The notes: generated by a model from the sequence alone, not told the origin. A stretch of DNA of 64,000 nt from Branchiostoma floridae (GCF_000003815.2 NC_049983.1:26970048-27034047); one strand, 5' to 3'; positions 1 to 10,660 are shown, counted from the first letter of the stretch. Numbers and translations are program-made.

Positions 1-39
1 GGACAACGAGATCAAAGATCTTCACACACAGCTACGCTG
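1..39 (+). CDS. Coiled-coil gene exon (partial, enters from the left)
   Basis: Reads DNEIKDLHTQLR and then splits a codon (TG) at a GTAGGT donor. The phase-2 end matches the next exon. Confidence 0.6.
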
Positions 40-3000
40 GTAGGTCAACAATCATCTGATTCTTTCTGCTTCCTCTCAATTCAACTTGATCTATCAAAAA
101 GCAAGAACTTTCTTAAGATAAGAAAACTGAACAATCAACTAGTATCTATCTCTGTAGACTGTAGACGCTATTCTAGACCGTCTAATAATAAATAAACAGT
201 TTGCTTCCTTAGCGTCAGTTCTTGACGTGTTTTTTTTTGGTATCTTCCCCTTCAGCCTGAAGCAAGACCTTGACACGGCACAGAAAAAGTAAGTTAAAAC
301 ATTACCGCTTATATTAGAACCTTGTTGCTCTGAAATGGGTGCACTTCATTTGTTGTTGCTTATCATATAAAAATTATGGATAAAATATAATTTTGAAAAG
401 TAGAAATAGGGAGCAGCAGTCCTTGTATTTTTGCCAGGAATGGTCCAGGCTTGATGCATCTCAAACTTTTCCTCCAATAGGATCGCTGCGCAGACTGACA
501 TCGCTGAAATGCTCCAAATGGAAAAAGAGGCCCTCCTAGCTGAGCAAAAAGAGTAAGATATTTTTGTTTCTTGTTTTCTGCTACAGTCCAAGTTTGATTT
601 TAAGATGGGGTGCAGCAGTTGTTGTATCTATTGATGCCAAGACTGGTTGGTTCAATAAACCTCTGAGAAAACTATGAAACTCTGAGAGAGGAAAAGGACT
701 TCCTGGCCAAACAGAAAGATTGAGATATTTTTGTTTGTAGTTTCCCGATACAAAATGTAGTTTTGAGATTATGTGTAGTAATCAATGTATCTTTAAATAT
801 TGCCAAGATTGTTTGGTTCAATGAATTCCAAATAAGTTGCTAAAAATCTGATGAAAGAAAAGGAGGACCTCCTGGCCAAATTTTTAAGATACGAGGGCGG
901 TTCAAAAAGTAATGCCACTGGTTTTATAACAGGCTCATTTTTTCATCGAATGAACTGAAATTTGGCACAAATGTACAAGACTATATCCTCTTGAGATTGA
1001 TGTATCTCAATTTGTGGTGCAAATTTCTATGAGCAATTGATATGATTTTAAGATGACCACACCCTTAAAAGCTTGTCAGGAGATCAGTTCCTCTAGATCT
1101 TACCATTTTAAAATTATGGTAGGAATCCGAAATTTTACCTGTACAATAACAAATGTCTCTATAGATTACATGTCAAATTTCATGTTTGAACTCACAATGG
1201 TTCATCTTTTACAGCCACTAGAATGGAGCGAGTTGCTATATTACAGACAGTTTGATTAATAGCCAAATACGTGATTTGTTGAATAAAGGTCTTTGTAGAC
1301 TGCTTTTCCATTAGCCAAAAGATGTGAAACTTAGCACAATTATTAACTGTTTCAAGATCAAGAAGTGTGATAAGTTTGATTTTTCTCAGTTAATAAAAGA
1401 GTTGGTTATGGAAACGTTAAGCAGCCCACCCCTAATCCACCGCTAATTAAGACCCTGAGGACCTTACTTCACATCAGGAATGAAAAAATGATAAGTGATT
1501 GTACTTAAAAGATGAAAATAGGCATGTGGCTTATAGAGAAATGCAACTTGATACATGTGCAATTTTAGTTCCTTGCAATAGCTACAAGTGATTTAGAGAC
1601 ATTACCAATTGCACGTTAATTGACCAACTAATTTCTTCCGACGGGATAACAAGGGTGTGGTCATCTTGAACTCAACTCAGTCACTTATAAAAATCTTAAC
1701 AACAAATTGAGATATGTTAATCTCAAGAGGATATATTTTTGTACCTTTGTGCCAAATTGCAACTCATTCGGTGAAAAAATGAGCCTGTTATAAAACCAGT
1801 GGCATTACTTTTTGAACCGCCCTCGTAGTCAGAGAAATTTTGTTTGTATTGCTTATATGGTAAAACTTTAATGCATCCCAACATTTCCTCAAACAGGGTG
1901 GCTGTAGAAACCAACAACGCTGCCACCTGGTTAAAGAAGGCAAACAAAAAACTGCTGGTCGAGCAGAAACACTTCAACAAGTGAGATAGTTTTCTTTATT
2001 GTTGCTTATGTGGTCAAAGTGTAATTTGATATGGGATGCAGAAGTTCTTCAATGTATCTTTGCTGCTTTCTCTTCCTTTGCTCCCAAACCTGACCTCAGC
2101 ATGACTGTGAGTCTCAGCATTTACCCAACCGAGGGCAAGTTGCTGAAGACTTTATTGTTAGTAATGATCTGGTTTCTCACACTGAACACTGACCTGGATG
2201 ATGTGTGGGAGAAGTTGGACTGAGTCAAGTGAGCAAAGAGTTGATGCAATGGAGTAACGTTTATCCACGGAGTATATCCGTTGTAAAAAGGGAGTCAGGG
2301 ATGTCATATCAATAGACTGCACTTTCAAATTGAAATATTTTCAAAATAGAAAAGATATTAGAAACATTGTGGCTTGAAACCACCATTGATTGACAATGAT
2401 GTCCATTAATACCCTGTTTCAAAAACGATGGATATAGGTTATCCCATGGATAAAGGTGAAACGTTAAGTTCATCCACTGTCAAGTGACTCCTTTGTGTTG
2501 AGCAGCTGCAGTCGTTACAGAACAAGCACACTCTGGAAACCAAACGAAGCTTTGTTTCTTCTCTTTAAAACAGGTACCAGGTTTTTTATCTAATGGTATA
2601 TCATATGGTCCTTTTTCATAGGAGGCTGACATCAATGAAGAAGCCTGGAGACAGTTGCCCAAAGGTCTCTGAGAGATCCACACAGACCCAAACCTGCCAT
2701 TCCAAACTCACACAGAGATCCACACAGACCCAAACCTGCCATTCCAAACTTGCACAGAGATCCACACAGACTCAAACCTGCCATTCCAAACTTGCACAGA
2801 GATCCACACAGACCCAAACCTGCCATTCCAAACTTGTACAGAGATCCACAAAGACCCAAACCTGCCAGCCCAAACGCACGCACAGATCCACTCAGACGCA
2901 TGAAGATGGTCATATCAAGCTCAAAAGGTAAAACAGCCAACAAGAACTTCTTGAATTAAAGTTAATGTTATAAGTTGATAATATAACTCTTACAATAAAT

Positions 3001-6000
3001 CCTAGTTGATCAGTAAGTTATTTGTGGATAACAACATCATACATATGCTTGGATTCTAAAATGTTCCTTTTAAGTACTATTGATTTGATACTATAGCACA
3101 TTGTGCATGTTTGTTACATAGTTGTTAGTCATTGACAGTGTTTATGATGTGTAACAATTCAATCACCACATTACTATAATGATTATTGTTTATGAGCTTA
3201 AGCTTTTCAAACCAAGTTTGTAAATTTATAGCTCCTGGACCTATCTTCACACTCTTGTAGTCCATATGCTGACAGAACTCGCCCATTTCTTAAGTAACAT
3301 CATATAACATCCTGTATAGTTCCACCTGTAAACTAACCCAGCCTGCACTGTCATGTCAGGAACATTTTCAGTGCAGCCACAATTTGTCATTCTCAATCAT
3401 TACAGAAACCTGGCTGAGGCAGTGCAGGACAGACAAGTGTAAGTATTCCAGGACCTGTCCTTTGGTAAAAGTTCAGAAACTACAGGTTATTTTAACAGTG
3501 CAGCAGACCTACCATGATGAAGTTTTGGATTTCCCTTTATCTGTAAGAAAAAAAAAAGAAATTCTACAAACATGATCATGGATTTTTTTCAGCTGTAGAA
3601 TAATTAGACTTAATTTGGTAATTTGTTCAGAACATATTAAGGGACACCAGCTGCAGAAATTTAACATAGGCTTTTCTCTATGAGCCAGTACTTTTCACTC
3701 AATCAATCATTCACTCAATCACTCAGACACATTCACTCACTTACTCACTGTCACTCACACTCACTGTCTTGCTCACTCATTCACTATCAACAACTCACTC
3801 AATCACTCAGACACATGACACTCACTCACTCACTTCATCACTCACCCACTCTGTGACTTATGCATGATCAAGGAACCACTTGCCTAAGGAGAAGCCCTCT
3901 CTTGACTCAGACTCCAATCTTGTACTTCATCTTTCCTAAAACCTACTTTTATTACTGTAACATGAGCTCTACTTCTACCTTAAAATTCTCAAGAATATCT
4001 TTTCTCCATATTATTGAGTCTCCCTTACGAGCTGCATACACTGTCAGGTGATCTTACCCAGTTTCTTCTCTCCCCTGCAGCCTCCTTGAGGAGCTAGAGG
4101 AGGCCAACAGAAGGTAAGAAACGTCCTCCAGACTCTCAAAGGTTCCTCTACAGACAAGCGGTGTCAGTGTACAATGCAAATTGATATTTTTGATATTTTA
4201 GGCCACACCAATTTGTGTTCTTTGGTTTTTAGACCTCATCTTTTAGCAAATATTCAACTGCCAATCAGAACTTGTTACATCTTGTTAATCAGGATTGGTA
4301 CAATTTGATAAGCAGCACAGCTGATATTGTGCACATTTACAAATGAATACCATCTAAATGGCTCTATTTATAGGATATTAAGAAGTCTTATAGATATTAA
4401 TAAGTTTTATAACCTGAATGATATCAGATAAGAATAAGAAAAACGAAGTAGAACTTTTTATGCAAGGAATCATGCATTTATTTTGTTCGTAATCAACATT
4501 AAGAATAATATTGGTTGATTACATGCTATAGATGCATGCAGCTGAGAAGAAGGTGCAGTAGGTGTGATAACTAAGAAGATTACATGTATAAGTAACTAAA
4601 GAAACTCCTTCCTTTGCACTGCCCTTCTACAGTCTTGCGAGGCGAACACTAGAGGTGGAGACACTGAAGTCACAACTTGCTATCTTAGAGTCCGGGGGGT
4701 TCTGGGTCCCCTGCAGGTAAGTCCCTTTAGTTATATAGAACTCACACATCAGTGATGAACAAATCAGCCAAGTTGCTAATGGTACAGTCCACAGCATCCT
4801 TGTAAACTGTATGTCTCCTGTGTGCGATCAGTACTTGTCTAATTACAGCCTCAGTACTGATAGTGTGCTATGGGTTGTGTCCTACTACTGCATCAAATAT
4901 GACCAGTTCTGATTGATGCTAGTCAGCAGAATAAAGTTTCTTCCCTTGTTGTGGCATCATGTGGCATAGCTGCATGGTGTTAATGGCCCAGAAGACAGAG
5001 GTCCTGGGTTCAAATTCTGTCATACTACCGATCTTGTGCTCTAATGGTAAAGGCACTTCACTTGACTTTCCTCCACCCAGGTGTAAAAATGGGTACCAGA
5101 TGGTTGCGGAGGAAAGATTTGGGCTCTGCCCCCCCAATACTGTGTCCTTAGGACAGAGCCCAACCCTCTCCTCACTGCCACTACAGCTTTAAAATTAGCT
5201 ATGGGGTGATCTGTTCCTTTAACTTTTTTCTTTACCCTCATGCCATGGATCCGGGGATTCCTCTCAGGCCATGTACTAGTAACCCGTTTTATTTTTACAG
5301 ATGTGAGGAAAACGAGGTGATGAGTTCAGCAGAACAGGAGGCCGCTCTGAGGTAAATGTCTGTCAGTTTGGAATTCAGCTCAAACCTCTGTTATGTCTCA
5401 GCACCAAGGACAGGACTGTAGTAACTGAAATACCAAAAGAAATTAAAGCCACTTACCTGCCAGTACTGCTATGGTACGGCTATGATCACTTTCCATGCAC
5501 TCAATCAAACTAATTGTGTTTTAATTATTTACAGTAAACTCGAGGCACTGAAAACAGAGCTGACCAGGTTTGTAAATTCTGTTCTTTTATTTCCTTATTT
5601 TTTGGATGTTCTTGAAACTTCATATCTTCAAGGGACACTTGCACAGAGGCTCATCATAGATTAGGCTCATTTGCCCATTTCTTATAGAATGAAGAACAGC
5701 AAGGAAGAGATGCAGGTACGACTGGAGCAGGTGAAAAGGTGAGGCAACACTTCTGAAACATGCAGCAAGCATTTTATCATGTTGTTCCCATCATTTCAAG
5801 ACAGAATGAATGTGAAATTATGCTTGTATTTGAGGCTTAAATAAACTTTGTATACAAGTTGATAATGATAGAATTATGTCAACTTAAAGAAATAATGAAG
5901 ATCAGTTCTTATTGTAACATTAACCTTAAAAATATCCTCCTTTATCTTCAGCACACTTAAGGTCCAACTCTAGTTGTCTTCCCTGAGAAAATACTTGTGT

Positions 6001-7042
6001 GTTAAGTTTCATGTCATCCTCCTAGAAGTGGCTTGAATATGACTGTAACTAAGGAACTCTTTTCAACCTCCTTGCTGTAACTAGCAACGGGTTGTTTTTT
6101 AATACCCTACTTTTTAGTAGACTCTTCCTCAGGAAAAACTTGAATGTGTGTTAACTTTTGTGTCATCCTCCTAGAAGTGGCCTGATTATGACTACCTAAC
6201 AACTGGTTTGTTTCCCTGTAGGCTGTCTGAACAGTTGCTGAAGAATGCCAACAGCAGGTGAGAATTGTTTGTGATTTTGTGATCAGGGTGTCCTGGGAGC
6301 TCTTTGCTTTGCTTTGGGAGCAACTTGTACATAAATCCTGTTTCTCACTTTGTTAAAAATCACACTACGTAAGTCAAATGATTTCCTTTAAGTTATCTCC
6401 GTGTCATTTGGTAGTTAGGGGGCACCTCACTGGACTGCAGTACATTCAATTTGATGGCATTGCTGCATTCTGAATTTATGTTACCCTTGACATCACAGTT
6501 AAAATCATGCAATATGTGCAAGTATGACTCACCTTTTCGTCTTGGCTTGGCTTCCAGAATGAAGACAAGTAATGACTAAGAAGACAAAATGCACAGAGTG
6601 TGAAAATTTAGTCTCAATTACAATTTTTACATTGATCAGATCACTCTTTCAAATCTCTTGGCCGCACCGACAACACCAACGTACCACAACTGCAGTGAGA
6701 TCCCCCTTTACTATTTTTAGCAAGAAAAAACCTTGTTACAACCCATTTAAGTTACATCAGACCTGTTTTTCTCTCCTGTCTCTCCTCAGATCTCCCAACT
6801 CCACCGATGGACCCGTCAACCAACCAGTCGACCCCGCCACACCCATCCCGCGGCCGGTACTCAGGGTATACCCGGCAGATGGTCCGCCATTCGCAATCGA
6901 CGCCGGCCTCTACCAGACCGAGACGGCACTCCCGGCAGGAATCACATACACCTCCACGGTCGCGGTCAGGGGTCAGACCACCACCTTCACCGTGACCTCT
7001 GACCGCGACCTCAAGGTGGTTCAGTACATCGACGGGGGTTAG
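1..7042 (+). CDS. Coiled-coil protein gene with tandem LC8-type motifs (3' part, multi-exon)
   Basis: Coding exons bounded by AG/GT can be joined in one open frame: 1-39, 256-288, 481-552, 1897-1980, 2622-2927, 3406-3438, 4081-4113, 4633-4716, 5301-5351, 5535-5567, 5688-5738, 6222-6257 and 6790-7042. Every internal exon is a multiple of three (33, 72, 84, 306, 33, 33, 84, 51, 33, 51, 36 nt) and every junction is phase 2, so exons can be skipped or duplicated without a frameshift. The product is rich in Glu, Lys, Gln and Leu (for example SLLEELEEANR, SKLEALKTELTR), typical of a parallel coiled coil. The large 2622-2927 exon adds a repeated linker with dynein light chain type motifs. The 5' end lies outside the window. 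The exon style matches the gene at 53758-64000 and the two may be paralogues. I do not recognise the family by name; a cytoskeletal or ciliary scaffold is inferred. Confidence 0.72.
256..288 (+). CDS. 33-nt coiled-coil exon
   Basis: Lies between a TTCAG acceptor and a GTAAGT donor and encodes LKQDLDTAQK in phase 2-2, one 11-residue step of the coiled coil. Confidence 0.7.
481..552 (+). CDS. 72-nt coiled-coil exon
   Basis: Acceptor CCAATAG and donor GTAAGA. It encodes IAAQTDIAEMLQ followed by MEKEALLAEQK in phase 2-2. Two decayed copies of its 3' half lie downstream at 668-719 and 835-889. Confidence 0.7.
668..719 (+). pseudogene. Decayed duplicate of the 481-552 exon
   Basis: The stretch reads LREEKDFLAKQK, matching MEKEALLAEQK of the intact exon, and the following intron sequence is also similar. 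The donor position reads TTGAGA instead of GTAAGA, so the copy should not be spliced as an exon. Confidence 0.55.
835..889 (+). pseudogene. Second decayed duplicate of the 481-552 exon, hit by a transposon
   Basis: Reads LMKEKEDLLAK, again like the intact exon, and then degenerates. A mariner-like element begins at the TA at 890, exactly where the donor would have been. Confidence 0.5.
890..1827. mobile_element. Non-autonomous mariner-like element with long terminal inverted repeats
   Basis: The left end (CGAGGGCGGTTCAAAAAGTA from 892) is repeated in reverse complement at the right end (to 1825). The similarity extends about 120 bases inward on each side and a further inverted match occurs at 1051-1067 and 1648-1664. 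Both ends are flanked by TA, the target used by Tc1/mariner elements, and the terminal sequence resembles mariner ends. I see no transposase frame between the arms. Confidence 0.8.
1897..1980 (+). CDS. 84-nt coiled-coil exon
   Basis: Acceptor AAACAG and donor GTGAGA. It encodes VAVETNNAATWLKKANKK and then LLVEQKHFN in phase 2-2. Its flanking introns resemble those of the 481 exon, so it belongs to the same local exon amplification. Confidence 0.68.
2622..2927 (+). CDS. 306-nt exon encoding a 14-residue tandem repeat with R-S-T-Q-T motifs
   Basis: Acceptor TTTTCATAG and donor GTAAAA, phase 2-2. After a short lead (RLTSMKKPGDSCPKVSE) come six 42-nt units. Four read RSTQTQTCHSKL plus two variable residues, the fifth RSTKTQTCQPKR and the last RSTQTHEDGH. 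R-S-T-Q-T matches the [K/R]-x-T-Q-T pattern bound by the dynein light chain LC8 (DYNLL), which dimerises partner proteins through arrays of such motifs, usually next to coiled coils. The motif identity is seen directly; binding is inferred. The nearly identical nucleotide repeats mean copy number may vary between alleles. Confidence 0.72.
3406..3438 (+). CDS. 33-nt coiled-coil exon
   Basis: Acceptor ATTACAG and donor GTAAGT. Encodes NLAEAVQDRQ in phase 2-2. Confidence 0.65.
3697..3857. repeat. CACT/CAAT-rich simple repeat
   Basis: Imperfect runs of ACTCACTCACT and ATCACTC lie in the intron between the 3406 and 4081 exons. Confidence 0.85.
4081..4113 (+). CDS. 33-nt coiled-coil exon
   Basis: Acceptor CCCCTGCAG and donor GTAAGA. 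Encodes LLEELEEANR in phase 2-2, a textbook amphipathic step. Confidence 0.72.
4633..4716 (+). CDS. 84-nt coiled-coil exon
   Basis: Acceptor TTCTACAG and donor GTAAGT. Encodes LARRTLEVETLKSQLAIL and then a glycine and proline containing break (ESGGFWVPC), probably a hinge in the coil. Phase 2-2. Confidence 0.7.
4945..5230 (+). mobile_element. tRNA-derived SINE (probable)
   Basis: TGGCATAGCTGCATGGT resembles a tRNA A box and CCTGGGTTCAAATTCTG a B box, spaced about 30 bases apart as in tRNA genes. A body follows with CCACCCAGGTGTAAAAATGG and GGGTACC, a central domain seen in marine invertebrate SINEs. It sits in the intron between the 4633 and 5301 exons. Confidence 0.6.
5301..5351 (+). CDS. 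51-nt coiled-coil exon
   Basis: Acceptor TTTTTACAG and donor GTAAAT. Encodes CEENEVMSSAEQEAAL in phase 2-2. Confidence 0.68.
5535..5567 (+). CDS. 33-nt coiled-coil exon
   Basis: Acceptor TTTACAG and donor GTTTGT. Encodes KLEALKTELT in phase 2-2. Confidence 0.7.
5688..5738 (+). CDS. 51-nt coiled-coil exon
   Basis: Acceptor CTTATAG and donor GTGAGG. Encodes MKNSKEEMQVRLEQVK in phase 2-2. Confidence 0.7.
6222..6257 (+). CDS. 36-nt coiled-coil exon
   Basis: Acceptor CCCTGTAG and donor GTGAGA. Encodes LSEQLLKNANS in phase 2-2. It can splice either to 6558 or, in the same phase, to 6790. Confidence 0.68.
6558..6579 (+). CDS. Alternative short terminal exon (possible)
   Basis: A CTTCCAG acceptor is followed by an in-phase MKTSND and a stop. 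If used it would give a coiled-coil form without the C-terminal domain encoded at 6790-7042. No downstream donor keeps the frame. Confidence 0.35.
6790..7042 (+). CDS. C-terminal exon of the coiled-coil gene
   Basis: A strong CTCTCCTCAG acceptor opens an exon in the same phase as the upstream coil, ending at TAG 7040-7042. About 84 residues: a Pro/Asn-rich linker (SPNSTDGPVNQPVDPATP) followed by a Val/Thr-rich stretch (TSTVAVRGQTTTFTVTSD, then LKVVQYIDGG) that could form beta strands. Its base composition is clearly more GC-rich than the upstream exons. I do not recognise the domain. A second frame is also open here but does not fit the splice phase. Confidence 0.6.
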
Positions 7043-7700
7043 GTTAAGAAAAAAACTAGGTCACTGAGTGTTATGTTATGTAGTAATGTTGACATGTGCA
7101 CATGTGATCGTTATGTATGATTGTATGTTAACCGGATGTACTATGTATGTACAATGTATGTAATACATTTTATGTAATATCCAGTTTGTCATTATGTGTA
7201 ACAACCGATGATCAGGATTTAGGATCCTGCTAAAGTAATTGGACCCAAATCAGCGCAGATATAGTTGTCACAATGATTTCATCATTTCATTCACATGCTA
7301 TTTCTGTATTGGGGATTAATGAAGTAATCTGTAATAATATAATGAGAAACCTCCTAAAGGAGCAGATATGGTCATGATGACCACTATAATAATTTACACC
7401 TCAAAAAACTGGTGAAATTTGGAAAGAAAATAGAAATGGCTGAGCGGCTGATATCAATTGGTGGAAGGCATCTGAACAGGGACTACAGTGTAAGTAACAA
7501 CAAAGTCTACTCTTTGTGTCAAACAGGTTTTTTATTAGATTTTGGTCATTAGAATTGTTAAGAAATATTTTGAAACCTTTTTTTCTACAATTAATTTTCA
7601 TTACATTTTGGCTGATAATTTTAATTGATTTTATTTTCCACATTTTTGTCACATTTTGGCTGATGTTAATTGATTTTATTTCCTTTTGTTTAGCCCTGCA
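7043..7700. other. No gene seen
   Basis: AT-rich sequence downstream of the coiled-coil gene stop. No clear AATAAA close to the stop codon and no protein-like frame. Confidence 0.5.
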
Positions 7701-7707
7701 TTGCTGA

Positions 7708-7921
7708 GAGTTGTGGATGGTCTCGCTGTTTGGCGCGGCTTCTCTCTGGTTCCTGGTGCCTGGCAGCAGCGTTACACCGGCTCAGCCTATGCCAGCTGCT
7801 CCCACTATACCACAAAAACACAAAAAAATGGAGATGCTGGACAAATGGGTGTAATGCTGCTGCCAGGCACTGTGAAACTAGAGTGGAGCCAAGCAACTCA
7901 GCAAAACCATCCACAACTTAA
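7708..7921. repeat. Imperfect inverted repeat (foldback) of about 70-base arms
   Basis: The left arm (GTTGTGGATGG ... GTGCCTGGCAGCAGC ... TTACACC, 7708-7779) recurs in reverse complement at 7847-7921, leaving a loop of about 67 bases. The arms are diverged in the middle, suggesting an old foldback element. Confidence 0.7.
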
Positions 7922-8901
7922 AAGCATTTTGGTAAATCTAAATTTTCTTTCCCAGTTATAATGAGTATTGTTTTTTAATTACTTTTCAACAGTTTTTGAC
8001 ATTTCAAAATTTCAAATTATTAAATCACAAGAAAAAAATTCTGGAACTTGTCAAAAACTTTTATACTATATAAAACAAACCACAATCTGTTTGACAGTTA
8101 GTAAGTGTAGTCAGTTACATTACAATGGTAGAGCCCCTGAAATAAAGACCAGGAACAGGGATCATTAAAATCTGATGCCCCTAAACCCGCCATGCAGCTG
8201 ATTAATGCTGCCTAGTATGCTCGTAGAGTGCTAAGTAAAAAAAAATGCTCACCAGTTTGTGTGTGTAATAGACATTAGATTTACTATTAAATGCCTAATT
8301 ATGCTGCAGATACTTAAGTACATGTAGTTTGGAGGATGTCCTTTGGTCGAATTGTACAATTCTAAAGATAAACTAATATAGACAAACAATATAACCAGCT
8401 TGCTAGTGACATGTAGATCTTAAAGATAATTCAAAAGTCGCTGAAATTGCCTCTTTAATCTGTCTTAAACTCAGCAAAGTTTAGGGCCAATCCAATGAAG
8501 TTTGTGAATGTCGAACCACGTCATCACAGGGAGTAAACTGATTTATACCTTTGTATGGAGAAAAAACAATATTGTTGTTAATATTAACCTACCTTCAGAT
8601 ATATGACACATGTAAAGATTAGCGATGTCTTCATGTGAATATTCATTGTTTGTTGTTTTCCTGAACCTGAAGTTTTTAGTCTGTGAAACAGTATAACACT
8701 GTACAGTGTAAATTTTAATATATATATATATATATATATAGATATTTTAAGAGAGTTTATTATATTTTTCAAATGAAATGATACCTATTATGATTATATT
8801 CAGTATTATACGCCAATACATATACACTGTGTGACCTTACAAAAGTCTCTGTCTTTAATTTGTGTTTGTTTTTCTAAAACTGTTCTTGTATCATCATCAT
8901 A
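7922..8901. other. No gene seen; short TA microsatellite
   Basis: AT-rich spacer with a (TA)n run at about 8717-8740. It runs into an assembly gap at 8902-9001. No supported coding feature. Confidence 0.5.
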
Positions 8902-9001
8902 NNNNNNNNNNNNNNNNNNNNNNNNNNNNNNNNNNNNNNNNNNNNNNNNNNNNNNNNNNNNNNNNNNNNNNNNNNNNNNNNNNNNNNNNNNNNNNNNNNN
9001 N

Positions 9002-9110
9002 TACATCACAACATCAGAAACCGGAGATGGAAGCAACTCATGTAAGCTGGGTAACACCGCCCACACCGAGACTAATTATGTGGACATGTAATCGGTTTGA
9101 TATTGAAAAG
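9002..9110 (-). promoter_or_regulatory. Copy of the lectin-gene 5' promoter block next to an assembly gap
   Basis: The sequence GGGTAACACCGCCCACACCG and its surroundings are nearly identical to the blocks just upstream of the start exons of lectin genes A (about 18330-18430), B (42600-42660) and C (51484-51590). Here the adjoining start exon would fall in the 100-base gap at 8902-9001. Confidence 0.6.
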
Positions 9111-9159
9111 GAGTTTTCGAAAACAGGCTACGAACCAAGGCTTCTATGGCTACTGTGTC

Positions 9160-9870
9160 CCTAAGCAAGTCAGAAGGTCTTACAGTGCTTTACAACCATA
9201 ACCATTACTTGACCAGCATCATTTTCTTCCTTTTTTTTTGGAAGATGAACTCAGCATTTCTGGTCATCAGGGCAAATGCCAATAAATCGGCGCAGTACAC
9301 AGTTTCAATATGATTTGGTACCCTGGGTAAAAGTGGCTGTAAAAATCTTTATCTTTGTATATGTTGAGATTATGGAGGTGTATATTACAGATGTTTAGCT
9401 TTTTACTATGTTGAAAAAAACGTCATATTTGTAGTTGTAGGAGGTTCTAAAAATTTCCACCGGAGTGCCTCTACGGTGCAGTTCACACATTAGCCTGTAG
9501 ATGGCGCTACTTTCTTGGACAGCGTATTTAGGATAGGAATTGTCAAAATAAATGTATCCTGGTAAAGATACTAAAGAAATGTGAGTTTTCTTTGAATTTA
9601 TCCTGGTAAAGATACCAAAGAAATGTGGGTTTTGAAACACGTTTTTAACTTTGCATTGGTATCTAATAATCATTGACAATGTAGAAGTTGCATAACCGAC
9701 GCGGACCAAGTAGTAGCTGGTAGTGTCTGTCAAGAGAACCCGACAATAATCGAAAATTAGTGTTCAAACGAGAAAATCATCACGAACAATACTACGACCT
9801 AGTTTACATTCGAAAGAGTACAATGTACATTCAATGAAAATAGCAGAACGGCACAAAGAAACTTTCATCA
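9160..9870. repeat. Lectin-unit spacer, paralogous to 18540-19190 and 43790-44180
   Basis: Long stretches match the other unit spacers, including GTGCAGTTCACACAT and GACAATGTAGAAGTTGC. It holds a short internal duplication (TCCTGGTAAAGATAC at about 9555 and 9600). No convincing gene. Confidence 0.6.
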
Positions 9871-9878
9871 CGAACACA

Positions 9879-9884
9879 TTTATT
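9879..9884 (-). terminator. Polyadenylation signal AATAAA (minus strand), conserved between units
   Basis: On the minus strand AATAAA lies in a block (TAGACGCTACCAATAAATG) repeated at 19207-19212 and, as AATAAA in a slightly changed context, at 27480-27485. The fourth copy near 44210 has lost it. It is a plausible 3' end for minus-strand lectin-unit transcripts. Confidence 0.45.
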
Positions 9885-9949
9885 GGTAGCGTCTACGGCC
9901 TTTTACACAGATTTTTCTTCAACTTAGTTTGTTTCTGTAGAGCATTTAT

Positions 9950-10660
9950 CAGTTACTTCTTATCCAAATCTTCTTCCGTTCATTAATTCTTCTTCATGAA
10001 GGTTCTGAACATCAGATCAGATTCAAATCCATCAAACTTTCTATACTCTATAGATTATTACAATAGTTTTTATCCCAATCTTCTTCTTGCTTCTCAACAT
10101 CAAATCAGACTCAAACACATCTAAGTTTCTATATGTATTTGAGTAAAGCTATACATTATTACAATACTTCTTATCCAGATCTTCTTCTCTTCTTAATGCA
10201 GTTTCTCAACATCAGATCAGGCTCAAACACATCTAAGATTCTATATGTCTTTTGACTAAAGCTATACATTATTACAATACTTCTTATCCAAATCTTCTTC
10301 TCTTCTTAATGCAGTTTCTCAAAATCAGATCAGGCTCAAACACATCTAAGCTTCTATATGTCTTTTGACTAAAGCTATACATTATTACAATACTTCTTAT
10401 CCAAATCTTCTTCTCTTCTTAATGCAGTTTCTCAACATCAGATCAGGCTCAAACACATCTAAGTTTCTACATGTCTTTTGACTAAAGCTATACATTATTA
10501 CAACACTTCTTATCCAAATCTTCTTGTAGCTTCTCAACATCAGACCGGTCGACCAGACCCAAAGGCATCTCCGTTAACGTTTCTGTATGATAGAAATCCA
10601 CTACTACATGTATTTCTTCCACATGCAGCTTCTGAGCCTCATACATAAGTCAAAATCCAT
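9950..10660 (-). repeat. ~116-bp tandem repeats with exon-like coiled-coil motif (unit A spacer)
   Basis: At least four units of about 116 bases between 10140 and 10560, with diverged ones on both sides. On the minus strand each carries GATGTTGAGAAGCT (DVEKL) followed by a Lys/Glu-rich run and a GGATAAGAAGT that resembles a decayed GTAAGA donor. The last element (GAGGCTCAGAAGCTGCATG) is a related variant. Similar arrays lie in the other unit spacers. Confidence 0.6.

Noticed and set aside
1053-1259. 68-codon plus-strand frame
   Set aside because: Inside the non-autonomous mariner-like element; no DDE-type motif.
2521-2574. Possible extra exon between 1980 and 2622
   Set aside because: AG and GT are present, but it cannot be joined to the 2622 exon without a stop codon.
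2632-2943. Minus-strand Gly/Leu-rich repeat frame
   Set aside because: Shadow of the LC8-type repeat exon; the plus strand has matching splice sites and phase.
3697-3857. Possible CRISPR-like array
   Set aside because: It is a simple CACT repeat without spacers, in a eukaryotic intron.
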